Origin: an uncultured Lachnospiraceae bacterium
GTDB taxonomy: Bacteria > Bacillota > Clostridia > Lachnospirales > Lachnospiraceae
Assembly: GCA_947245585.1 (NCBI GenBank)
Contig: CAMXPV010000031.1
Location: 1 to 47,636 of the forward strand
DNA: 47,636 nucleotides
Direction: 5' to 3'
The position numbers and the translations under genes are program-made. This document shows, piece by piece, positions 40,704 to 47,636 of the stretch; within the stretch, counting starts at the first letter, position 1, and each line of letters starts with the position of its first letter. The notes under the pieces are model-generated. The model was given only the letters and a program-made list of their open reading frames with translations. It was not told the origin of the DNA and did no database searches.

Positions 40704-41060
40704 CTATCCTTTGATCACGCCATTCTGCTCCAAATATCTTTCCAGATCCCGCTTTACGTAGGTCTGTCCCTCTTCGGGCGGCGCGAGGTAAAGCCACGCT
40801 GCCATCTCGTCCTCTTCCACACGCAGATAAGTGCCTTCCGCCAGATTCGTCTCAATGGGAGGCGCCAATGTCTCTACCGCAACAGATACATCCGCCGCTG
40901 CTGCCGTCGCTTCTTTACCGGCCTGCTGCGGCACTGTCTGCTGTGCCGGCATCTGCTGTGGCGCTGCAGGTTGTGCTGTCTGCGCGCTCTGGCTCTTCAC
41001 CCTGGCCATCGCCGCTTTCAGCTTATCCAGTTGTTCCAACGACAGATTGACTTCCGCCAC
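40704..41060 (-). CDS. FapA family protein, N-terminal part ending at an in-frame TAG
   Basis: 118 residues from a GTG with GGGAGG 8 bases upstream (a GTG at 41069 is also possible). A helical start (VNLSLEQLDKLKAAMARVKS), a Gln/Ala/Pro linker, then the FapA N-terminal domain (GTYLRVEEDEMAAWLYLAPP, RDLERYLEQNGVIKG). It ends at TAG (40704-40706). Reading on in the same frame gives HSSNLSAMIKKKVYEREILV, the expected continuation. The two pieces are therefore one gene interrupted by an amber codon. Confidence 0.8.
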   Translation of the reverse strand: MAEVNLSLEQLDKLKAAMARVKSQSAQTAQPAAPQQMPAQQTVPQQAGKEATAAAADVSVAVETLAPPIETNLAEGTYLRVEEDEMAAWLYLAPPEEGQTYVKRDLERYLEQNGVIKG

Positions 41061-41086
41061 GTGACTCACCTCCCTTCCTTTATCTT

Positions 41087-41102
41087 ATGACACAAATGTC
41101 AT
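41087..41102. promoter_or_regulatory. Palindrome upstream of fapA
   Basis: ATGACA-CAAA-TGTCAT, perfect 6-bp arms, 27 bp before the fapA start. Possible operator or leader hairpin. Confidence 0.35.
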
Positions 41103-41104
41103 AT

Positions 41105-41193
41105 ATTCCCAAAATACTATTCCTACTAAACACTTTACACCATATCGGTTGACTTTTCCAGTAGAAATCCAGATTTTTTTACATTTTGGGAAT
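41105..41193. repeat. 11-bp inverted repeats between valS and fapA
   Basis: ATTCCCAAAAT (41105-41115) and ATTTTGGGAAT (41183-41193) are perfect inverted copies 67 bp apart. The region between them is AT-rich and gene-free. Confidence 0.5.
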
Positions 41194-41209
41194 GGAGTGA
41201 GCTGAACGA

Positions 41210-43906
41210 TCAACTCAACTGCGCAAGCCTCTCCTCCACCTGCGCCTTCATCTGCGTATATTTTTCCAGCTTCGCACGTTCTTCGGCCACTTTCTGTTCC
41301 GGCGCCTTGGCCATGAACCGCTCATTGCCAAGCATACCCTGCACTCTGGCCAGTTCTCCTTCCAACCGCTTCTGCTCCTTTTTGAGGCGTTCGATCTCCT
41401 GCGCGATATCTACCAATTCTTCAAAGGGAATATAGACGGTTGCGCCCTGAATCACCACGGACACCGCGTTGTCATCGATGCCATCCTTGTTTGCCTGAAC
41501 GTTGAGCTCAGATGCCGCCGCCAGAGCCGTGAAGAACTGTCTGCCCTCCTCAAATATCCGGCGCACATCCTCATTTTCGCTGACCACAAAGACCGCCGCC
41601 TTTTTGCCGGGCGCCACATTCATCTGCGTTCTCACGTTGCGGATGCCGCGCACCGCCTCCTTCATCAATTCGATGGTGTTCTCCTCCTGTGCATACTGCC
41701 TGTCCTCCCGGAATACGGGCCACTCGGAAACCATGATGGATTCCTCTTTTGTCTGCAGCGTGCAGAAAATCTCCTCCGTGATAAAAGGCATATAGGGATG
41801 AAGCAGCTTTAACGCTGAGGTAAGCACATTCTGCAATGTCCAAAGCGCCGCTTTCTTTCCCTCTTCCTCGCCTGCCTCCGCGTTGTAAAGACGGGGCTTC
41901 ACCATCTCGATATACCAGTCGCAGAACTCGTCCCAGATAAAGTCATAGACCTTCTGCACGGCAATACCCAGTTCAAAGCTGTCCATATTGTCCGTCACGT
42001 CTTTTACAAGCGTGTTTAATTTTGACAGAATCCACTGATCCACCGGATACAGGCTGTCCTTCACCTCGTCATAGGACACCTCCCAACTGCGCCTCCCGGT
42101 TTTCTCCTCCTCCTGATCCATGTTCATCATAATGAAACGGGAAGCATTCCAAACCTTATTGGCAAAGTTGCGGCTAGCCTCCACTCTTTCATAGTAGAAA
42201 CGCATATCATTGCCGGGCGCATTTCCCGTAATCAATGTCAGTCTGAGCGCATCCGCGCCGTACTTTTCTATGATCTCAAGCGGATCAATACCGTTGCCAA
42301 GGGACTTGCTCATCTTCCGGCCCTGGGAATCCCGCACAAGACCGTGGAATAGCACCGTCTGAAACGGCTTTTCTCCCATCTGCTCATAGCCGGAAAATAT
42401 CATGCGGATGACCCAGAAGAAAATGATATCATAACCTGTCACCAACACATCCGTGGGATAGAAATATTTAAGCTCCTCCGTCTGCTTTGGCCATCCCAAC
42501 GTGGAAAAAGGCCACAGCGCCGAGGAAAACCATGTGTCCAAAGTATCAGGATCCTGCGTAAAATGCGCCTCCCCGCATTTCGGACAAGAGTGGGGGGCTT
42601 CCTTTGCCACCACAATTTCCCCGCACTTATCGCAGTAGTAAGCAGGAATCCGGTGTCCCCACCAGAGTTGGCGGCTGATGCACCAGTCGCGGATATTGTC
42701 CGTCCAGTTAAAGTAAATCTTCTCCATGCGCTCCGGAATCAGCTTGATCTCGCCCTTTTTCACCGCCTCCACGGCAGGCTTAATCAATTCGTCCATCTTC
42801 ACAAACCACTGCTTCTTAATCATGGGCTCGATGGTTGTCCCGCAGCGGTCATGGGTGCCCACATTGTGGGAGTAATCTTCGATGCGCACGAGAAGCCCTT
42901 CTTTCTCAAGTTCCTCCACAATCCGCTTTCTCGCCTCGTACCGGTCAAGTCCGGCATATTTGCCGCCATTTTCGTTGATGGTGGCATCGTCGTTCATGAT
43001 GTTCACTTCCGGCAGATTATGGCGTTTTCCCACCTCAAAGTCATTGGGGTCGTGGGCGGGCGTGATCTTCACAACGCCTGTCCCAAACTCCATGTCCACA
43101 TACTCATCCTCCACCACAGGAATCGCCTTATTCACAATCGGAAGCCATACTTGTCTTCCTTTTAAATACGTATATCTCTCGTCACCAGGATTCACCGCCA
43201 CCGCCGTATCGCCAAGCATGGTCTCCGGGCGGGTGGTTGCAAACTCCAAAAACTCTGTTTTACTCGGCTGACCGTTCTCATCCACAAGCGGATATTTAAT
43301 GTGCCAGAAATGGCCTGCCTGCTCCTCATACTCCACCTCCGCATCAGAGATGGAAGTGTTGCAGACCGGGCACCAGTTGATAATGCGGCTTCCTTTATAA
43401 ATCCAACCTTTCTCGTGCATCTTGCAGAATACTTCCGTAACCGCCTGGTTGCAGCCCTCGTCCATGGTGAAACGCTCCCTGTCCCAGTCGCAGGAAGAGC
43501 CCAGTTTTTTCAGTTGGGATACGATACGTCCGCCATACTCCTTTTTCCAGTCCCATGCACGCTCCAAAAAGCCTTCCCTGCCAAGATCATTCTTGTCGAT
43601 GCCTTCCTCTTTGAGTTTTTCAATGATCTTTACCTCGGTGGCGATGGAGGCGTGGTCCGTCCCCGGCTGCCATAACGCATTGTACCCCTGCATCCTCTTG
43701 TAGCGGATCAGGATATCCTGCATGGTATTGTCAAGAGCATGTCCCATGTGAAGCTGCCCCGTGATATTTGGCGGGGGAATCACAATGGTGAAAGGCTTCT
43801 TTGTCTTATCCACCTCGGCGTGAAAGTATTTTTTGTCCATCCATTTCTGGTATAATCTGTCCTCAATCCCTTTGGGATCGTAAGTTTTCGCAAGTTCTCT
43901 GCTCAT
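41210..43906 (-). CDS. valS: Valyl-tRNA synthetase
   Basis: 898 residues from [20 protein letters not shown], with GGAAGG 9 bases upstream. Class I signatures [20 protein letters not shown] (HIGH region) and [14 protein letters not shown] (KMSKS). Editing domain in the middle ([17 protein letters not shown]), a zinc-type insertion ([20 protein letters not shown]), the anticodon domain and a C-terminal coiled coil ([20 protein letters not shown]). It charges tRNA-Val. Expression is probably attenuated by the leader at 43927-44011. Confidence 0.97.
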   Translation of the reverse strand: MSRELAKTYDPKGIEDRLYQKWMDKKYFHAEVDKTKKPFTIVIPPPNITGQLHMGHALDNTMQDILIRYKRMQGYNALWQPGTDHASIATEVKIIEKLKEEGIDKNDLGREGFLERAWDWKKEYGGRIVSQLKKLGSSCDWDRERFTMDEGCNQAVTEVFCKMHEKGWIYKGSRIINWCPVCNTSISDAEVEYEEQAGHFWHIKYPLVDENGQPSKTEFLEFATTRPETMLGDTAVAVNPGDERYTYLKGRQVWLPIVNKAIPVVEDEYVDMEFGTGVVKITPAHDPNDFEVGKRHNLPEVNIMNDDATINENGGKYAGLDRYEARKRIVEELEKEGLLVRIEDYSHNVGTHDRCGTTIEPMIKKQWFVKMDELIKPAVEAVKKGEIKLIPERMEKIYFNWTDNIRDWCISRQLWWGHRIPAYYCDKCGEIVVAKEAPHSCPKCGEAHFTQDPDTLDTWFSSALWPFSTLGWPKQTEELKYFYPTDVLVTGYDIIFFWVIRMIFSGYEQMGEKPFQTVLFHGLVRDSQGRKMSKSLGNGIDPLEIIEKYGADALRLTLITGNAPGNDMRFYYERVEASRNFANKVWNASRFIMMNMDQEEEKTGRRSWEVSYDEVKDSLYPVDQWILSKLNTLVKDVTDNMDSFELGIAVQKVYDFIWDEFCDWYIEMVKPRLYNAEAGEEEGKKAALWTLQNVLTSALKLLHPYMPFITEEIFCTLQTKEESIMVSEWPVFREDRQYAQEENTIELMKEAVRGIRNVRTQMNVAPGKKAAVFVVSENEDVRRIFEEGRQFFTALAAASELNVQANKDGIDDNAVSVVIQGATVYIPFEELVDIAQEIERLKKEQKRLEGELARVQGMLGNERFMAKAPEQKVAEERAKLEKYTQMKAQVEERLAQLS

Positions 43907-43926
43907 AATTTTCACCCTTCCTCCTT

Positions 43927-43961
43927 AAAAAAAGCCCTCCGCCGATTCCTCGACAAAGGGC
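43927..43961 (-). terminator. Leader terminator upstream of valS
   Basis: A 12-bp stem with G-T pairs: GCCCTTTGTCGA, loop GGAA, TCGGCGGAGGGC, then seven T on the minus strand, ending about 20 bp before the valS start. It sits inside the valS leader. Confidence 0.88.
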
Positions 43962-44011
43962 GCGTATGCGCGGTGCCTGTGTACTCCTCTCTGTCACAGC
44001 CTTTCACAATT
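43927..44011 (-). promoter_or_regulatory. T-box-like valS leader, apparently contracted
   Basis: The ~85-nt leader begins with AGAGAGGAGTACACAG, like the 5' base of a T-box stem I. It then goes straight to GGCACCGCG (plus 43969-43977), the 3' part of the T-box antiterminator consensus, and to the terminator. The specifier stem and stems II-III of a normal 200-300-nt T-box are not there. T-boxes sense uncharged tRNA; this one could not read a codon as it stands. Confidence 0.5.
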
Positions 44012-44018
44012 ATTTAAT

Positions 44019-44047
44019 ACTATAGTCAATTACGGCAGTTTTGTCAA
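44019..44047 (-). promoter_or_regulatory. Strong promoter of valS
   Basis: TTGACA (44042-44047) and TATAGT (44019-44024) on the minus strand with a 17-bp spacer, upstream of the leader terminator. Confidence 0.85.
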
Positions 44048-44160
44048 TAATGATATCTGCGGCATTTTTATCTGGCATGGTTGATTTTTTTCATTTTGGC
44101 ACTTTTAAAAGCACCATTTTGCTATATGATGGGAATATCCAAAGAAAGGCGGAAAGAAAC

Positions 44161-44763
44161 ATGAAAAACGAGAAATTATTAAAAATTGTATTTACCGGCA
44201 TCTTCGCCGCATTGTCCTACGTGGTGTTCACCTTTTTACAGATTAAGATCCCCCTTCCGGGCGGCGACGCCACCTCCATTCACCTCGGAAACGCAGTCTG
44301 CGTTTTGGGCGCGCTTCTACTCGGCGGCGTGTACGGGGGCCTTGGCGGCGCCATCGGCATGACCATCGGCGACCTCTTCGATCCGGTCTATGTGGTCTAC
44401 GCACCCAAAACCTTTATCCTGAAATTCTGTATCGGGCTGATTGCCGGCTTTGTCGCCCACAAGTTGGGACACATCAGCACAGAGACGGATAAAGCGAAGA
44501 TCCTGAAATGGACTGTGGCCGCCGCTGTCTCAGGGCTGCTGTTCAACGTGATCTTTGATCCGTTAGTGGGATATTTTTATAAATTGGTGATTCTCGGCAA
44601 ACCTGCCGCAGAATTGACATTGGCATGGAATGTGGCTTCCACTTCCATCAACGCGGTGACTTCCACCATCGTCTCCGTGCTAGTATATATGGCGGTGCGG
44701 CCTGCGCTGAAAAAATCGGATTTGTTCTTTACCATAGCAGGAAGGAATGTAGGAAAAGCATAA
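44161..44763 (+). CDS. ECF transporter S component
   Basis: 200 residues from MKNEKLLKIVFTGIFAALSY (GGCGG upstream); the longer TTG frame from 44041 is rejected. About six membrane helices; the N-terminal helix has the AxxxA-type contact motif (TGIFAALSYVVFTFL), followed by IHLGNAVCVLGALLLGG and GGLGGAIGMTIGDLFDPVYV. S components bind a vitamin and share the ECF energising module encoded elsewhere. The substrate cannot be told from sequence alone. No riboswitch is recognised upstream. Confidence 0.88.
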   Translation: MKNEKLLKIVFTGIFAALSYVVFTFLQIKIPLPGGDATSIHLGNAVCVLGALLLGGVYGGLGGAIGMTIGDLFDPVYVVYAPKTFILKFCIGLIAGFVAHKLGHISTETDKAKILKWTVAAAVSGLLFNVIFDPLVGYFYKLVILGKPAAELTLAWNVASTSINAVTSTIVSVLVYMAVRPALKKSDLFFTIAGRNVGKA

Positions 44764-44834
44764 AAATAGGAGAAGCGGAAGTGACATTCTGCCAAAGCGC
44801 CTGCTTAGAGAATGTCACTTCCGCTTCTATTTTA
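44762..44834. terminator. Bidirectional terminator with a 20-bp perfect stem
   Basis: Arms at 44771-44790 and 44809-44828 are perfect complements over 20 bp, loop 18 nt; flanking A/T tracts extend the stem with a 3-nt bulge and give T-rich ends on both strands. It lies between the convergent ECF and PspC genes. Confidence 0.85.
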
Positions 44835-44863
44835 CTTATACGCAGGCAATTGCGAAACCCGAC

Positions 44864-45073
44864 TTACCCTACGATCCCGTCATCCTCCGGCATCACCACC
44901 GCCGCGATGAAGTAAAGGATAAAGCCCATACCCACGCTTGCAAGGGAGCACATCGCCCAGATCAGGCGCACCAGCGTCGGGTCAATATTCAGGTATTCCC
45001 CGATACCGCCGCAGACACCGCAAATCATTCTGTTTGCGCGGGAGCGCATCAATCTCTTTTCAAAGTTATTCAT
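44864..45073 (-). CDS. PspC domain protein
   Basis: 69 residues from MNNFEKRLMRSRANRMICGV, with AAGGAGGG upstream. Whole-length PspC domain: CGVCGGIGEYLNIDPTLVRL then a membrane helix (IWAMCSLASVGMGFILYFIA) and a short acidic end. PspC proteins are membrane stress sensors or regulators. It lies downstream of the PadR-DUF1700-DUF4097-CPBP genes, with related envelope-stress themes. Confidence 0.9.
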   Translation of the reverse strand: MNNFEKRLMRSRANRMICGVCGGIGEYLNIDPTLVRLIWAMCSLASVGMGFILYFIAAVVMPEDDGIVG

Positions 45074-45137
45074 AAATTTTCCCTCCTTGAACATTTTTTG
45101 TTTTTAAAAAAACCTGTCACTTGTTCCAATTCTTTTA

Positions 45138-45704
45138 CTATTTCATGAGATAAACAAAAACCGGCAGCGCAATCGATGTCAGCGCATCATAGAAGCCGTG
45201 CGCGACGATCAGCGGCACGATCGTTCCCTCCTTTCTGCGAAAAAAATAAATACACAAAATCACCGTATTCGTCGCAAGATTGTAAAACTCCCCGAAACTA
45301 TGCTGCATGGTAAACCAATGCGCCAGATAAAAGAGCAGGATATTGATTCCCACGCAAATCCATCTTTTGTGGAAAAGTTCCAACGTCCTTATCAGCAAAG
45401 AACCGCGGAAAATCAGTTCCTCCGAGAAGCCGACGCACAAGAAGCAATACAGCAGCATAATCACAATATAACCTGCATCCGGCGCCATGGCATAGGCGGA
45501 ATAATCCATCCTCATGACTAAAAGCGGTATCTGCTGCACGATAAACATGCAAATTCCCAAGCCAAGGCCCTCAAAAACATGCCTTGCGCAGACCGGCTTC
45601 AACCCCAGGGAAGAAAGCGGCCTTTTCTCCACGCGCAGCACATAGTAAAGTAACACCGCATCGAAAAACCAATACGCCAAAACACCCGTCAAAAGCCCGT
45701 TCAC
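45138..45704 (-). CDS. CPBP-family intramembrane metalloprotease
   Basis: 188 residues from a GTG preceded by AAGGAGG; a GTG at 45731 overlapping the upstream stop is the alternative. Several membrane helices. Motif one GFSEELIFRG gives the Glu-Glu-x3-Arg signature; motif two is FYLAHWFTMQHS, and HGFYDAL supplies another His. Family members are type II CAAX-like proteases, some giving bacteriocin immunity. Last of the PadR operon. Confidence 0.85.
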   Translation of the reverse strand: MNGLLTGVLAYWFFDAVLLYYVLRVEKRPLSSLGLKPVCARHVFEGLGLGICMFIVQQIPLLVMRMDYSAYAMAPDAGYIVIMLLYCFLCVGFSEELIFRGSLLIRTLELFHKRWICVGINILLFYLAHWFTMQHSFGEFYNLATNTVILCIYFFRRKEGTIVPLIVAHGFYDALTSIALPVFVYLMK

Positions 45705-45727
45705 TTCCCGCTGCCCTCCTTTTTCCT

Positions 45728-46783
45728 TCACTCTTCAAACGTAACCGTCACATTACCCATATCACAGTCTATATCAAACTGACTGCCTTTTCCACTGTTC
45801 CATGATCTTTCCGCCGCAAAGCCGCTTTGCGCATAGCTTCCCACCGTGACAGAGCCCATGCCGCACTCCACGTCGTAGCTGTGATCCTCCTCCGAACCGG
45901 TCAGGCGCATAAACACCTCGCCCATCTCGCATTCCAGATCCAGATCGCCCGATATGGTTCCGGCAGCCTCGGCCTGCCCCATGCTCAGCGCCAAATCCAT
46001 TTCACCGCTCACCGAAAGATCATCGATGCCCATATGCCCTGCACCAATCTCAAACTTCGCCGTCCCGGCCGTGATGCGGTCCGCCAGAATCTCCCCCGCA
46101 CCCACGGTAAGGCTGACATCCTCTCCTTCAAAACCATCCGCCTCAAGAAGACCCGCACCCACATTCACCTTCATCTCCTTCGCTTTCAGGAAGATGCTGC
46201 CCATGTAGCCCGCGCCCACGTCGATATCGCATTCTACAAGCGAACAGCCTTCCGGCAGCCACAGATAGACGGCATCGCTTGGGCCGTTGCGCCAATGCCC
46301 CAAATGGTGCTCCACCTCATTTTCTATGCGCAGCCTGCTCTTACCCCCGTCGTTTTCTATGCTGTAATGGGGCCTGTTGGAATTGCCATACACCGAAATC
46401 CAAACATGCGCATCTTCGGACTCCCAGATCACAACGTCACAGTCCTCCACATCGATCTCCAGACTGCCGAGGGTGTCAGCCGTAAGCGACAGCTGTTCCT
46501 TTTTCTCTTCCAGTTCCTTCCGTTTCTTCTCCAATTCCCGATCTATGACCTTTCTGGCATCCCCGATATCCTCTATGTCCTCCAACTCTTCCAGATAGCG
46601 AAAGTTTCCAATCCCCCAACCGCCTGCGCCGTCAATCCAGGAGACAAAGGGAATCGAGTACATGCCGCCCATCTTATATAATTGCCGGAACCCTCCCGCC
46701 AGTCCGCACGCAGCGCAAAGGAGCAGTCCCACAAGAAACAAAACCAACGCCGTCAACAGACAGCCCTTTGTAAATTTTTTCAT
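45728..46783 (-). CDS. DUF4097 family protein with N-terminal membrane anchor
   Basis: 351 residues. One N-terminal membrane helix (LLTALVLFLVGLLLCAACGL, about 9-28), a charged coiled stretch (KVIDRELEKKRKELEEKKEQ) and then a repetitive beta-helix (IDVGAGYMGSIFL, VNVGAGLLEADGF, LTVGAGEILADRI, FEIGAGHMGIDDL) typical of DUF4097 toast-rack folds. Its start overlaps the DUF1700 stop as ATGA. The pair recurs across Firmicutes with PadR regulators; the exact function is not known. Confidence 0.88.
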   Translation of the reverse strand: MKKFTKGCLLTALVLFLVGLLLCAACGLAGGFRQLYKMGGMYSIPFVSWIDGAGGWGIGNFRYLEELEDIEDIGDARKVIDRELEKKRKELEEKKEQLSLTADTLGSLEIDVEDCDVVIWESEDAHVWISVYGNSNRPHYSIENDGGKSRLRIENEVEHHLGHWRNGPSDAVYLWLPEGCSLVECDIDVGAGYMGSIFLKAKEMKVNVGAGLLEADGFEGEDVSLTVGAGEILADRITAGTAKFEIGAGHMGIDDLSVSGEMDLALSMGQAEAAGTISGDLDLECEMGEVFMRLTGSEEDHSYDVECGMGSVTVGSYAQSGFAAERSWNSGKGSQFDIDCDMGNVTVTFEE

Positions 46784-47484
46784 GCTTTCTCACCTCCCCT
46801 GTGAAACAATCTGCTGCACAAATTCACAATTCCTCTGATCAGCGCGGGGATCGCCGTGCCGACCACCAACACCATCAGCCAGACAAAGACCAAACCCACC
46901 GCCGTCGTAATCAGGCCGCCGCCGATCAGCGTCAGGCCTCCTAATGGCGTGCCAAACATTGCCACAATCCCCCCAACGACCAGGGCAATGCCCACCACCG
47001 TCAGCACCACGCCCACCGCCAGAAAGGCGACAAAAATACCAAACAGGCCGCCAAGCAGTCCAACCGCTCCGCCAAAAAGCCCTGCAGCCACACCGATCCA
47101 GATCGGAAACGTCAAAACCGCTAACAGGACAATCAGGGCAATCTGCCCACCCGACAAGGGCTTCTTCTGCGGCCTGCCCTGTGCCGTTCCCTGTCCGCCG
47201 CTGCCGTGTTGGTCGGTTGACATAATTTGATTTTTGCTTTCCTGCCTGTAACTTTGAAAGCCGGACTCCGTAAATTCGCCGCTGTTTCCGCCATCCGACA
47301 CCCCGGCCTTGATGGACTTAGCCAGTTCCTCCGGCGAACCAAGGGCAGCGATCACACTCTGTTCATTCCCCTCGCCCGCATCGTCAAAGTATTCATTATA
47401 ATAAGTGAGCGCTTCCTCCCGTTCCGCAGGCGGCACATCCTGTAACAGGGCAGTCAGCCTGCTCATAAATTCTGCTCTATTCAT
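46780..47484 (-). CDS. DUF1700 family membrane protein
   Basis: 234 residues from MNRAEFMSRLTALLQDVPPA, with GGGAGG upstream; overlaps the preceding gene's stop by a few bases. The N-terminal ~60 residues are the DUF1700/HAAS domain (EREEALTYYNEYFDDAGEGN, VIAALGSPEELAKSI). A Gln/Ser/Gly linker and four or so membrane helices follow (LLAVLTFPIWIGVAAGLFGG; VGVVLTVVGIALVVGGIVAM). The HAAS domain is thought to interact with the PadR partner. Confidence 0.9.
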   Translation of the reverse strand: MNRAEFMSRLTALLQDVPPAEREEALTYYNEYFDDAGEGNEQSVIAALGSPEELAKSIKAGVSDGGNSGEFTESGFQSYRQESKNQIMSTDQHGSGGQGTAQGRPQKKPLSGGQIALIVLLAVLTFPIWIGVAAGLFGGAVGLLGGLFGIFVAFLAVGVVLTVVGIALVVGGIVAMFGTPLGGLTLIGGGLITTAVGLVFVWLMVLVVGTAIPALIRGIVNLCSRLFHRGGEKA

Positions 47485-47635
47485 TCTTAAGTCCTCCCTC
47501 AAAGATACTGTTCAATTTGGCTGAATACCGATACCATTCACTGATGTAGAGATTGAGCTGCGCTCTCCCCTTCTCCGTAAAAGTAATAGAACGATACAGG
47601 TAAATCAAAATCTGGAGGATTACAAGCAACAAATG
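47477..47635 (-). CDS. C-terminal end of a PadR-type regulator (partial)
   Basis: Only the last ~52 residues are in the window: ...RSITFTEKGRAQLNLYISEW then YRYSAKLNSIFEGGLKNE and a stop at 47479-47477. TEKGRAQL and the EW...I..GG ending fit the C-terminus of PadR regulators, and PadR genes regularly precede DUF1700-DUF4097 pairs. The first ten residues in the window are not typical, so the 5' part needs the neighbouring sequence. The stop overlaps the DUF1700 start region. Confidence 0.6.
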   Translation of the reverse strand, partial: HLLLVILQILIYLYRSITFTEKGRAQLNLYISEWYRYSAKLNSIFEGGLKNE

Positions 47636-47636
47636 C

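Overview
The window looks like a chromosomal segment of an endospore-forming Clostridia, most likely a Lachnospiraceae-type gut Firmicute. The grounds are the complete spoIIAA-spoIIAB-sigF operon, a spoVA cluster, ClpC, RadA, several small zinc-ribbon and TPR proteins typical of that family, AGGAGG-type ribosome sites throughout and moderate GC. Most genes are on the minus strand; I see no CRISPR array, rRNA, transposase or phage gene. The organism call is inference from gene content, not from a database search.

Layout. 1-2354: a secreted BspA-like leucine-rich-repeat protein with InlB-type B-repeats, running off the left edge and broken by a frameshift. 2496-5372: a GNAT acetyltransferase, a DUF512 iron-sulfur protein coupled to a zinc-ribbon membrane protein (apparent frameshift), and a small protein. 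5479-7096: spoVAA-spoVAB-spoVAC. 7270-9324: GH42 beta-galactosidase. 9321-10487: an unknown gene, tRNA-Trp and a lipoprotein. 10472-16541: heterodimeric ABC exporter, LytR-CpsA-Psr protein and radA. 16618-21883: a small conserved protein, clpC, a GntR regulator, an SH3 membrane protein and a zinc-ribbon/HTH protein. 21957-25454: purE-purM-purN-purD. 25547-29509: M29 aminopeptidase, two small membrane proteins, pyrE and a GNAT. 29659-34113: a purine-type permease and allophanate hydrolase divergent from a PucR regulator. 34116-34685: a toxin-antitoxin locus with a miniature toxin and a piece of sigF. 34883-36454: the sigF operon. 36551-41060: TPR protein, small ORF, folC and a split fapA. 41210-43906: valS behind an attenuator. 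44161-44763: ECF transporter S component. 44864-47635: PspC, CPBP protease, DUF4097, DUF1700 and the end of a PadR-type regulator.

How genes work together. The purine operon carries four de novo IMP synthesis steps and pyrE the penultimate UMP step. The permease, allophanate hydrolase and PucR regulator form a probable nitrogen-scavenging unit with paired operators and a leader terminator. SpoIIAA, SpoIIAB and SigF form the forespore partner-switching module. PadR, DUF1700 and DUF4097 form a membrane-associated regulatory operon.

The most unusual points are: a 51-residue YoeB/Txe toxin that lacks the N-terminal helices but keeps the catalytic positions; a diverged copy of the sigF 3' end beside it, which could be a scar of an integrated element; an in-frame amber codon splitting fapA; a valS leader that looks like a T-box with its middle removed; and two homopolymer frameshifts whose repair restores family-typical protein ends.
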